Below are positions 53,444 through 61,557 of a stretch of DNA of 64,000 nt, piece by piece. Source of the stretch: a virus. The stretch spans positions 1 to 64,000 of the IMG/VR virus record IMGVR_UViG_3300037502_002506; one strand, 5' to 3'. The translations under genes were made by a program, and so were the position numbers. A model generated the notes under the pieces. It searched no databases, was not told where the DNA came from, and worked only from the letters and a program-made list of their open reading frames with translations. Positions within the stretch are counted from its first letter, which is position 1. The number at the start of each line of letters is the position of its first letter.

Positions 53444-55219
53444 TTATATTGTTTTTAGTCTATCCAAATAGTCTTTTATATCTTCTATTTGACTAGGTTT
53501 ATATTGTATCACGTTCTCAGGGAGCGTGTCAACTCTACGAGGCTGTCCACGAAAAGTGTGAATGTCTACTTCAAGGTTTTGATCCCTTGGAGTATATGAT
53601 ATCGCACCAAAGATGGAACCGCAAACTGCGTCTGCAAGGTCCTTAGATTTCTTTCGTGGATGGTCTACTTTATCATTTTTCATAATCTTAAGTTCTGTTA
53701 ATTCTTCAAATAGTAATTCAATGGCAGGCATGGCAAGCCTTTCTTCGTATATAAGCATAGCCATATCTTCATAATGTTTCTTTGCTACAGATACCGTCTC
53801 TGTTCTTATGCCTACCGCCTGTAGTTCATTTTGAATATCAAATGATTGCCAACGGTCAAATGTAACAAGTCCTATATTAAACCCAAGTCTGCGTAGATTT
53901 TGTATCCACTGTTTTACTTCAGATAAATTGACTGGTCCTTCTACCTTCGGCTCCCACCATGCCACCGCATCGACAACCACTACTGGCGATATCTGTTCAT
54001 AATCTTTTATTACCTGCACATTAACCCACTTCTCAACATGTGAGATTGCTACCGCACATTTATCATGCTTTTGTGCAAGGTCAGCATGAACATAATAAAT
54101 TTTGTCTGGATCTGGTTTAAAGTTTTCTTCAAATCTTCTGAATTGGTCAAGTGGATTTCTTATTGTCATACAAGAACGAACCTTGTCTGCCTGCTTAAAA
54201 AATGCATCTGATGCATATGTAGGAACACAAGCAAAGCGCATCATTGCATCTCCTAGGTCTGTCATGAAAGCAATCTTAAAATCATCTACTTTTCTAGTAG
54301 GATTTACTTCCCATGTAGGTCTTTTAAGGGCAAAAACTCCAGGATATTTATATGACTTAATATGATCTTCGTCCCAGGCTATATCAAACCAGTTATCCTT
54401 GTCATCTTCTGGTAATAGTGGGTTAATTATAAATCTATGTGTTCTTGATATTATTTCTTTATCAGCAATTACTGCTTCATACCGCTCAGAAATGAAGTCT
54501 CCGTTATAACGGGGGAATGAAAGAAGAACTACTTTTCCAAGATCAGGGAAACGAGAATCCACTGACCCACGGAATGCTTTATAAATATTATCGGCAGTTT
54601 TACCTTGTTCATTTCCTGTTGCAACCTCAGATGCAAAACCAGAAATCTCATCAAGAACTGCAAGCAAAAGATTTAGACCCTCATGTGATTCTCTTTCTGA
54701 ATGTCCAGAGTAGACAGTAATTGATTTATCAAAGCCTATTGAGTCTACCTTTGCTTCATATTTACCAGCAAACCAAGGAGACTTTTCGATCTTAGTCTTA
54801 AAACCTTTAAAGAAAACATTCTTTGCTTGTTGTGCGTTAATAGCCACATTGATTAGGTCTATTGCATCTCCACTTGGTTTTCCGAAATATCTTGCAGGGT
54901 CTTTAAGACATAATAACTTATAGACAATATAAGCACAAGCAACAGTAGAGGTGAAGTCCTTCCCACTACCCTTCCCAAGTTGTAAAATGATTTCGTTTTT
55001 TGTGTATTTTTCATAATATCTTGCTCCTTCCTCTTCTCCCATAATGTTTTGTAAATCTTCTTTGCGATATATCTGACTCATTGCCTGGACTATATCGTAT
55101 TGAATATCTGATAATCCTGGTTGTCCTAAATAATCTGGAGACTCAACAAATGTCTTTGCATCTACTGGAGTTTCTTCAAAATGGTTATCGGCAAGTGCCT
55201 CAAGAAAATCATTGAACAT
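53444..55219 (-). CDS. terL: terminase large subunit
   Basis: 591 residues from ATG 55219. Walker A QLGKGSGKDFTST near residues 80-92, Walker B LLLAVLDEISGF, and nuclease motif YYVHADLAQKHDKCAVAI followed by Asp-containing DRWQ and later LADAVCG. It is the DNA packaging motor: ATPase plus headful or cos nuclease. It overlaps the small subunit gene by 11 bases. Full length. Confidence 0.92.
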   Translation of the reverse strand: MFNDFLEALADNHFEETPVDAKTFVESPDYLGQPGLSDIQYDIVQAMSQIYRKEDLQNIMGEEEGARYYEKYTKNEIILQLGKGSGKDFTSTVACAYIVYKLLCLKDPARYFGKPSGDAIDLINVAINAQQAKNVFFKGFKTKIEKSPWFAGKYEAKVDSIGFDKSITVYSGHSERESHEGLNLLLAVLDEISGFASEVATGNEQGKTADNIYKAFRGSVDSRFPDLGKVVLLSFPRYNGDFISERYEAVIADKEIISRTHRFIINPLLPEDDKDNWFDIAWDEDHIKSYKYPGVFALKRPTWEVNPTRKVDDFKIAFMTDLGDAMMRFACVPTYASDAFFKQADKVRSCMTIRNPLDQFRRFEENFKPDPDKIYYVHADLAQKHDKCAVAISHVEKWVNVQVIKDYEQISPVVVVDAVAWWEPKVEGPVNLSEVKQWIQNLRRLGFNIGLVTFDRWQSFDIQNELQAVGIRTETVSVAKKHYEDMAMLIYEERLAMPAIELLFEELTELKIMKNDKVDHPRKKSKDLADAVCGSIFGAISYTPRDQNLEVDIHTFRGQPRRVDTLPENVIQYKPSQIEDIKDYLDRLKTI

Positions 55220-55745
55220 CGTGGACAATTGTAATCACTTCATCTTTTTTAGCAATATCAGAAAGCCTACGCATGATCTCATCACGTATTTGTGGATATT
55301 CAGAAGCAATATCACGAAGAATTCCCATAAGTATTTCTTGCTTCTTTTCTATCTGCAACATTTCTTCTGCTAACTCTTTATTTTCTAATAGACCTGCTTT
55401 TTGAAGCATATCAATTCTTTTAGACTCAATATCCATAACAAGTTTTATGGCTTGTGTCTTAGCGCCTAAATTATTAGTCAGGCTGGCTTCATCTATAACT
55501 TCGTATGATTTTGCAATTAATTTGTTATAGTGAGTATCAGCAATAGCAAGTGCTTCTTTTGCACGAGCACGAATAGCATCATTAGCAGATGCCATAACTT
55601 TCCATTCATTAATATGCTGAACTACACGATTTCTTGGAATTGCCAAATCTTTAGATATTTTGGTAGCATCATTACCCTTTAGATATTCTCCTACTACTGT
55701 ATTAAGTTCATCAAGATGCTTGACTAAATCTTCTTCAGTTGACAT
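55209..55745 (-). CDS. terS: putative terminase small subunit
   Basis: 178 residues. N-terminal helix-turn-helix (GNDATKISKDLAIPRNRVVQ), central helical bundle and basic tail, as in small terminase subunits that recognise pac or cos sites. Position directly upstream of terL supports this. Overlaps the SGNH gene by 11 bases. Confidence 0.7.
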   Translation of the reverse strand: MSTEEDLVKHLDELNTVVGEYLKGNDATKISKDLAIPRNRVVQHINEWKVMASANDAIRARAKEALAIADTHYNKLIAKSYEVIDEASLTNNLGAKTQAIKLVMDIESKRIDMLQKAGLLENKELAEEMLQIEKKQEILMGILRDIASEYPQIRDEIMRRLSDIAKKDEVITIVHDVQ

Positions 55746-56703
55746 GATTCTCTTTCATATAAAAATCATACACTTCTGTTGACCAAAAGGAATGATATGC
55801 GGTTCCATAATGTATTTTATCCCTTGCAACCAAATAAAACTTATCTTCTTTATTTTTCATATGATAATTCTGTATCCAGTCTGGTGAAGGCCATGTAGTC
55901 TTATAAATTGAATCTAGTTCTACTGCATTGCTATTTAAAAAATTTGCCATTGGAGGGGACCAGGAAAATATAAATAATTGTATGTTATTCATTTTACAAA
56001 ATGTTTCTAGCATTAATAAATATTGATATATATATATAAATTTTTCATAAACAATTGCTGAGTCAATTGTGTTTTGAAAGGGCATAACAGAATGAAAATA
56101 TTTATCTTTAAAATATTCAAAGTTTTCCATTTTGTTCAAAGATATTTTATCTTTCCATTCTGTTTCTGTTGAAACTATGTTTTCTATTACAGTATAAAAT
56201 CTACAAACATCTGGCAAGTTTAAAAAAATTACATCTGGTTTAGAATAATTATTTATGTATCTGAAAATATCTGTTACAATCTGAAAAGTACTAATTGCTG
56301 GCATACTGATATTATAATAACCCGAAACTTTTTCTTTTTCTTTTATTTTATTATAAACTAAATAGGGCCATATTTCTTTAGAATAAAGACCTGTCCCATA
56401 GGTTACAGAGCATCCAGCAAATAATATATGTTTTCCATCATGCTCTTTTTTAAATTCATCAGATCTAAAATTTTGAGAATTCAAAGTCAGGGTATCAGGT
56501 TCATCAATATAATTAATAATCCATGGTTCATAATTCATATCGTCAGTGTCTAATTGATCAAATACAAAGGCATGATTCCTACTCGAAATAGATTTTAATT
56601 CTTTACCAAAAGCATTTAAAATTTTTACACGAGAAGAAACATTAAGATTCATACATCCAGCATAATTTGTTAAAAAAGTGTTTAGATTTTTTTTGTATGA
56701 CAT
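55735..56703 (-). CDS. SGNH hydrolase-like protein 2
   Basis: 322 residues. HILFAGCSVTYGTGLYSKEI has the block I Ser (GCS), NISMPAISTFQIV block II, FLNLPDVCRF block III, and RDKIHYGTAYHSFW the D-x-x-H block. Paralogue of 56706-57737 (shared EIWPYLVYNKIKEKEKVSGY) and more distant from 35611-36621. Predicted esterase or acyltransferase; the GDS Asp is Cys. Substrate unknown. Confidence 0.65.
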   Translation of the reverse strand: MSYKKNLNTFLTNYAGCMNLNVSSRVKILNAFGKELKSISSRNHAFVFDQLDTDDMNYEPWIINYIDEPDTLTLNSQNFRSDEFKKEHDGKHILFAGCSVTYGTGLYSKEIWPYLVYNKIKEKEKVSGYYNISMPAISTFQIVTDIFRYINNYSKPDVIFLNLPDVCRFYTVIENIVSTETEWKDKISLNKMENFEYFKDKYFHSVMPFQNTIDSAIVYEKFIYIYQYLLMLETFCKMNNIQLFIFSWSPPMANFLNSNAVELDSIYKTTWPSPDWIQNYHMKNKEDKFYLVARDKIHYGTAYHSFWSTEVYDFYMKENHVN

Positions 56704-56705
56704 AA

Positions 56706-57737
56706 TTATTGATTATGATCCTTTTTATACCAAGAATATGCTAATTCAGCCCAAGCATACTGATATGCAGTCCCCTCATGTATGCCATCTCTTGCGTTGA
56801 TTGTAAAATTATCATTTTTATTTAACAATATGTACTCAGCCATTAAATCCTGAGTTAATTTTATATCATCTTTAGTCCTAGAAATGTTTTTAAATGAATC
56901 CAAGTCTGTTTGATCTAAAAACCAATTTGTGCTTAAGTTATGAGAGAATATATATAATTCTATATTATTTGCTTTACAAAATGTTTCTAGCATCATTAAA
57001 TATTGATACACATATATAAATCTTTCAGCATGTATTAAGTGTTGCGTTTCTGGAGGCTTTCGTTCCCCTGCCCATACAGGTCTTGCTGCTATGTTATCAT
57101 CTTCTGCATTTAGCGGAACTGTATGATGCCAACTAGGAAATGTTTTTAAAAAATTAAATTCTTTTGGAAAATGAAGAACACGATCTTTGTAAATAGGCAT
57201 TGAGTAAAATCTTGATAAATTGGGTAAATTTATAAATATTGTATCTGGCTTTGAATAAGTATCAATATATTTAAAGATATCCGCAACAATTTCAAAAGTT
57301 CCTATTCCCGTAATTGCTAAATTATAATAACCAGAAACTTTTTCTTTTTCTTTTATTTTATTATAAACTATCCATGGCCAAATTTCATTATTGTAAAGTC
57401 CAACACCATAAGAATTTGAACATCCAGAAAACAATATGTGCTTTCCTTCATGTTCTTTTTTAAATTCATCAGATCTAAATAAAAGTGAATTAACCTGAAG
57501 GGGGTCTGGAGAATCTACATAATCTAAAATCCATGGTTGGTGTTCTGCTAGGTGCTCCAAAGTTTGATATGTTAGTCTATTTTGAGAAACGCTTCTAATC
57601 TCATCTATGCTTTTATTAAATGAAAATACTAGTTCTGGAAAAGAAAATCCTACTAAATTTTTATTGAGTGGATTTTCTACTCTTTCTCCGATGTTTACAT
57701 CTACTTCAGGGATATTGTGATATTTTAAGGTTTTCAT
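56706..57737 (-). CDS. SGNH hydrolase-like protein 3, leaderless
   Basis: 343 residues. HILFSGCSNSYGVGLYNNEI with Ser107, then NLAITGIGTFEIV, FINLPNLSRF and RDGIHEGTAYQYAW. ATG lies six bases after TATAAT. Tandem duplicate of the next gene, directly upstream of the terminase genes, a position suggesting late expression with structural genes. Confidence 0.65.
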   Translation of the reverse strand: MKTLKYHNIPEVDVNIGERVENPLNKNLVGFSFPELVFSFNKSIDEIRSVSQNRLTYQTLEHLAEHQPWILDYVDSPDPLQVNSLLFRSDEFKKEHEGKHILFSGCSNSYGVGLYNNEIWPWIVYNKIKEKEKVSGYYNLAITGIGTFEIVADIFKYIDTYSKPDTIFINLPNLSRFYSMPIYKDRVLHFPKEFNFLKTFPSWHHTVPLNAEDDNIAARPVWAGERKPPETQHLIHAERFIYVYQYLMMLETFCKANNIELYIFSHNLSTNWFLDQTDLDSFKNISRTKDDIKLTQDLMAEYILLNKNDNFTINARDGIHEGTAYQYAWAELAYSWYKKDHNQ

Positions 57738-57749
57738 AATATTATTATA

Positions 57750-58085
57750 TCACTCCCCGTTTTTTGCTTTTGCTATTTTTAATAATACTAAATATCCTAT
57801 TAAGTCATCAATGTCGTTATCACCTGGGTAATCTGTACCCTTCATAAGCCTATTTAATTTATCATCAATACGGACATGGAGTTGCTCTCTTGGTCCCGCC
57901 TTTGAAAATATACGGACAGGATCTAGGGCTGAATTGCCGTAAGCGATATTTTTCTTAACAAGCATATGTGCAATTTCATGGCAGGTAGACAAAATTTCTT
58001 TACCTGCTTCTGTACCTACTGTCAATAAGGATAAGTCATCGCATTCAAAATGATCTCTATCTGGAAATACTGGTTCTAAACTCAT
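57750..58085 (-). CDS. DUF1599/Nmad1-like (nucleotide modification associated) protein
   Basis: 111 residues. NIAYGNSALDPVRIFSKAGP, LHVRIDDKLNRLMKG and DIDDLIGYLVLL match the DUF1599 domain, named nucleotide modification associated domain 1 and related to MazG-type all-helical hydrolases. May clean up or modify nucleotides. ATGA overlap with the HTH gene upstream. Confidence 0.75.
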   Translation of the reverse strand: MSLEPVFPDRDHFECDDLSLLTVGTEAGKEILSTCHEIAHMLVKKNIAYGNSALDPVRIFSKAGPREQLHVRIDDKLNRLMKGTDYPGDNDIDDLIGYLVLLKIAKAKNGE

Positions 58086-58237
58086 CTTTTTGACTTCCTT
58101 AATCCAAATTTAGCAAGATATACATATATGGTTTCCACGCTTGCACCACACTCCTTTGCTATCTCTTGAGGAGTCTTCTTGTCTATAAAATATCTTTTAC
58201 GAAGCCAAGACTCGTTAGTATATAGTTTAGCAGCCAT
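58082..58237 (-). CDS. small helix-turn-helix protein
   Basis: 51 residues. WLRKRYFIDKKTPQEIAKEC then GASVETIYVYLAKFGLR is a clear HTH (resolvase or homing-associated type). Likely DNA-binding. It may regulate this operon. GGAG ribosome binding site. Confidence 0.7.
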   Translation of the reverse strand: MAAKLYTNESWLRKRYFIDKKTPQEIAKECGASVETIYVYLAKFGLRKSKR

Positions 58238-58239
58238 GA

Positions 58240-58812
58240 CTACTCCTTGTCAACCCCAATAGCCTTGTTCCAATTATTTATAGACCAATGCCCTATTCCA
58301 CAGGCATCAGCAACATCATTATCATCAATTTTTTTATTATAAATAATATCCAATAACTTTATTGTTCTTTGTTTACGAAAATCTCTTTCATATGATTTAT
58401 ACCATGACTCTGATTTACCTGGATTAGAAGATCTTATCTTAAACTGTTCTTCTTTGGTTAATCTTTTATTTCCTAAATAATTTTGCCAAGTTATCGGAGA
58501 TACCTTGCCTATTATTTTAATCCCTGCCAAGCCTGCTCCTCCTAAAATACCACCTTGAATTAAAGCAAGGTCTGCTGCAGTTTTTGGGGAATTCATAAAT
58601 ACAGTATGTTCAATAACAATAGCATCTATCAAATTATAATAATCAAATAATGCCTTAGATTTTTTACAAGCATCAGTTATTTTTTCATATATGTCATTAC
58701 CTTCAAATGTAATTTTGCCATATCGATCTAAATTTTTATTTGAGTAAATAGCAAATGCAATATTGTTAGTGCTGGCATCAATAGAACATATTGTTTTGGG
58801 CAAATTATTCAT
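58240..58812 (-). CDS. RuvC-like Holliday junction resolvase
   Basis: 190 residues. RNase H fold nuclease: SIDAST with Asp12, IVIEHTVF with Glu69, and the C-terminal DDNDVADACGIG holding the last acidic residues. Resolves recombination junctions before packaging. Overlaps the zinc-finger gene by eight bases. Works with RecA and the Cas4-like nuclease. Confidence 0.85.
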   Translation of the reverse strand: MNNLPKTICSIDASTNNIAFAIYSNKNLDRYGKITFEGNDIYEKITDACKKSKALFDYYNLIDAIVIEHTVFMNSPKTAADLALIQGGILGGAGLAGIKIIGKVSPITWQNYLGNKRLTKEEQFKIRSSNPGKSESWYKSYERDFRKQRTIKLLDIIYNKKIDDNDVADACGIGHWSINNWNKAIGVDKE

Positions 58813-59083
58813 TGAGTAGCCTTTTTATTTGCTTTAGTGTTTTATTAACTTCAGAAGGATTGATTAAGCAGTTATTGCACAAAGGCTCATCGTTATAAAT
58901 TGATAAACTTGTTTTGCACATTTTGCAAATCCTAACCTTTCCTTTTCTTTTTTGTCTTCGTTGAAGAATATATCTTTGTGCTATTTTTTCTTTTGTTGCT
59001 TCAGTTCTACATATTTCTGAACAATATATTTGATAAGAAACACTTGCGCTAAATAATTTATCGCACCAGTTACAGTTCTTCAT
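58805..59083 (-). CDS. double zinc-finger protein
   Basis: 92 residues with four Cys pairs: CNWC, CSEIC, CKMC, CNNC. The first pair with CSEIC resembles treble-clef fingers of HNH-type and ribosome-associated proteins. Nucleic acid binding likely. Overlaps the Cas4-like and RuvC genes. Confidence 0.65.
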   Translation of the reverse strand: MKNCNWCDKLFSASVSYQIYCSEICRTEATKEKIAQRYILQRRQKRKGKVRICKMCKTSLSIYNDEPLCNNCLINPSEVNKTLKQIKRLLNE

Positions 59084-59927
59084 CTTTAAGCAACTCCAGA
59101 GGTTTAATTTTAATTACCCCTGTCTCTGCTTCAGCACATGCCTTTTGAATTGGACACACCTTACATATTTTAGAATTAGATCTGTATGGCTTCTGTGGAA
59201 GTTGCCGATCTTTCCAACTACTATATGTTTCTCGCATCCAATCAAATGCCTGGTCTACCCACCGACGGTAATGATCGTTTACTACTACTGGCAACGTCAA
59301 TAACTCATGATTATTTTTATTTTCATAAATCATTACACCTTTGCCAATTTTCCAAACCTTCATATAAATAAGCAATTGCATAAGATGACCCATCTTAGGC
59401 TTTCTACTATTCTTTTTATATTCAAACCCTTCATTAGTAATTGTTTTGATTTCTCCAATTACACGTTCATCGTTAATACTAAGCATAACATCACCATATC
59501 CATCAAATGGCGGGTCTTCTGTTTTAACCCTAAACTCCATTGCTGGATGAGTTTGCTTATTATATTTTCTTGGAAGCGGATCCATCTCCATTGTCTCATC
59601 TAACAATCCCGATGACTCAATAGCCTCTTGAATTCTTCCATGACCAAGAGTTCCGTTTGTTCTGTTTGCTACGCCATACGCATCAGAGTTATCATAAAAT
59701 ACTGCCCCATCGAATGCTAGATACCAATATCTTGGACATTCCCCAGCACCATACGTTAATCCAGAAGCAGAAAAATTACTCTTTTTACTAAACTTAGGTT
59801 TAGTTTTAGCCATGTATCCAGATTCAATCTTTTCAATTAACCCCTCAATAAAACCATGGTCTTCGTTATTTTTTGAAACTTTTTTATCATTTTTTAACAT
59901 TACTTGTTGCAGTAAATTTTTTGTCAT
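59070..59927 (-). CDS. Cas4/RecB-like PD-(D/E)XK nuclease
   Basis: 285 residues. His96, Asp146 (FDGYGDVML), Glu159-x-Lys161 (GEIKTI) form the nuclease site. Cys64 (GECPRYW) with the C-terminal CKVCPIQKAC gives the 4Fe-4S ligands of Cas4-type exonucleases. No CRISPR array or other cas gene is in the window, so it serves phage recombination or replication with RecA. AAAGGATAAC ribosome binding site. Confidence 0.85.
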   Translation of the reverse strand: MTKNLLQQVMLKNDKKVSKNNEDHGFIEGLIEKIESGYMAKTKPKFSKKSNFSASGLTYGAGECPRYWYLAFDGAVFYDNSDAYGVANRTNGTLGHGRIQEAIESSGLLDETMEMDPLPRKYNKQTHPAMEFRVKTEDPPFDGYGDVMLSINDERVIGEIKTITNEGFEYKKNSRKPKMGHLMQLLIYMKVWKIGKGVMIYENKNNHELLTLPVVVNDHYRRWVDQAFDWMRETYSSWKDRQLPQKPYRSNSKICKVCPIQKACAEAETGVIKIKPLELLKDEEL

Positions 59928-59961
59928 TGTTATCCTTTGGTTAACTTAATTATAGCAGATA

Positions 59962-60270
59962 TCATCTGGTTATATATTTAAGAGCAGACACTAAATTATT
60001 AATAGACTCCGCTGCAGTATAGTATAAATTCTTTTTACCCCTGTCTGACTTGTCTACATTTGCCATCCATGTAGCCTTTAAAGACATTTTAGAGGCTATT
60101 GCTTGAAGTCTAACTATTTCTAGTGTAGCCACTTGCATGGGAATATCTGGCTTTAAAATAATCTTTGCTATTGTTGTTAAGGCAGTGGTAAACTCTTCAT
60201 CTTTCATGTATTCAGCAATTTCTACAAGACCATTTATTTGCTCAAGTGTTGTTTTTTGTTCATCAAGCAT
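59962..60270 (-). CDS. conserved helical protein
   Basis: 102 residues, all-helical with basic C-terminus (MANVDKSDRGKKNLYYTAAE). It resembles small proteins I recall from other actinophage replication modules. Function unknown. Overlaps the oxygenase gene by eight bases. Confidence 0.55.
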   Translation of the reverse strand: MLDEQKTTLEQINGLVEIAEYMKDEEFTTALTTIAKIILKPDIPMQVATLEIVRLQAIASKMSLKATWMANVDKSDRGKKNLYYTAAESINNLVSALKYITR

Positions 60271-61081
60271 TGTTATTTTTTCTTTCTATAGCATCTTGAT
60301 ATCTTGCCTCTAATTCTCTTATTTTAGCCAGCCGTATTAATCCATCTTCTTTTTCTAATTTTTCCATTTTTTCTTGCCATGCATTATTATATTCATCAAA
60401 TTTACTTTTTTCTTTCCACTCTTGGAATCTAATTTTTCTGGCTTCTGGGTCACGTGCTGGAATATTTAATTCATCAAAATCTTTTTGAACTGCAAAGTGT
60501 GCTGTCCAAACCTCACAGTTATCGTCTTCTTTTAATAGAATAGGATCTCTCCAATGAATTGTACCTGCCCCCCAGAAAAGCAATAAATCTCCATATTCCA
60601 GATCAAAACGATAAAGTTCTCCATTAACATCGATAACTATTGGCCAACTAATATTAGCATCTAGTTGATAATCTATTGTTAATTTAGTAAAATAATTATC
60701 TGAATCAAAATGTGGTGGAAGTTTGGGTGATATTGCAAGATCTGTTTCATTTCCTCTGTTTTCAAATGCATTTGGGTTATGCTTTTTGTTGTAAGAAAGA
60801 TAACTGTTGTGTGTCATTTTAACTTCTTCTCCAACAAAATCAGACGCAAAATCTTCTATTTTTTTTAACAATTTACCAGCAACTTTTAGTTCTATTTGTT
60901 CTCTAGCAAGTTCTGGAAGAACTAGAGGGGAGTAAAAACCACCTGGTGGCAAACCTTTTCCATGATTTATTAATTCTTTTATTTCTTTAACCTCGTCATC
61001 AGAAAAAAATCCTTTTATAACATGGGGGATGACATCTTCATATTGTCCGAATTTTTTTGGTTTATATGCTGCGTTTATCAT
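60263..61081 (-). CDS. 2OG/Fe(II) oxygenase-like protein with coiled-coil tail, leaderless
   Basis: 272 residues. PKLPPHFDSDNYFTKLTIDY gives His-Phe-Asp, and FWGAGTIHWRDPILLKED the distal His. A C-terminal charged helix (about 215-270) is unusual for the family and may bind a partner. ATG is six bases after TATAAT. It sits inside the replication/recombination operon, unlike the other oxygenases, so a nucleic-acid-related substrate is conceivable. Confidence 0.75.
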   Translation of the reverse strand: MINAAYKPKKFGQYEDVIPHVIKGFFSDDEVKEIKELINHGKGLPPGGFYSPLVLPELAREQIELKVAGKLLKKIEDFASDFVGEEVKMTHNSYLSYNKKHNPNAFENRGNETDLAISPKLPPHFDSDNYFTKLTIDYQLDANISWPIVIDVNGELYRFDLEYGDLLLFWGAGTIHWRDPILLKEDDNCEVWTAHFAVQKDFDELNIPARDPEARKIRFQEWKEKSKFDEYNNAWQEKMEKLEKEDGLIRLAKIRELEARYQDAIERKNNNA

Positions 61082-61088
61082 ATATATA

Positions 61089-61388
61089 TTATACCACTTT
61101 CCTAGAATCCAAACTTATCAATTCTTCTAATATAGAAAACTCAAGTACTGCCAATCTTACCTTCTTATTATCTTTTCCAATAACAACTATAATCGCAGGA
61201 TCATTGTTATTTTTTATTGCATCGGTAACTGCTTTGGCCCAGACATCCTGATTGAGAGTAAAAGATTTTGATACCTCCTTAAAATCTATAGTAAAATTAT
61301 TCCAGGTTGCGTCACCCTTTTTAATTCCTCTACCAGAATTTTTATGTTGCTTGGCACCTATTCTTTTGCTTTCACTTTTTTCACTCAT
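61089..61388 (-). CDS. putative resolvase/nuclease-like small protein
   Basis: 99 residues. Starts with KRIGAKQHKNSGRGIKKGDA, then FTIDFKEVSKSFTL with acidic residues spaced as in a minimal PD-(D/E)XK core (GD ... DFKE). Resembles small proteins annotated as Holliday junction resolvases in actinophages. Moderate certainty. Confidence 0.5.
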   Translation of the reverse strand: MSEKSESKRIGAKQHKNSGRGIKKGDATWNNFTIDFKEVSKSFTLNQDVWAKAVTDAIKNNNDPAIIVVIGKDNKKVRLAVLEFSILEELISLDSRKVV

Positions 61389-61557
61389 ATTTTTTTACCT
61401 TTTTATATCCAACTTTAAATAATTGAACTTCTGATAAGTGTTTATCTGAGCACATCCAGGTTGCCATGCCTGTTGCAGGATAAAGTCTAATTGTTCTTAC
61501 TTCTTTTTTACAAATCTTACAGGGAAACTTTCCTTCGTAGATAGTATACTTATCCAC
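61381..61557 (-). CDS. small zinc-binding protein (GTG start)
   Basis: 58 residues from GTG 61557 that overlaps the recA stop. CKIC and a later CSDKH give a zinc site. Ends QLFKVGYKKVKKYE. Function unknown. Eight-base overlap with the next gene. Confidence 0.6.
   Translation of the reverse strand: MDKYTIYEGKFPCKICKKEVRTIRLYPATGMATWMCSDKHLSEVQLFKVGYKKVKKYE

Noticed and set aside
59070-59927. Cas4-like gene as a hint of CRISPR
   Set aside because: No direct-repeat/spacer array or other cas gene is visible; stand-alone Cas4-like nucleases are common phage recombination proteins.
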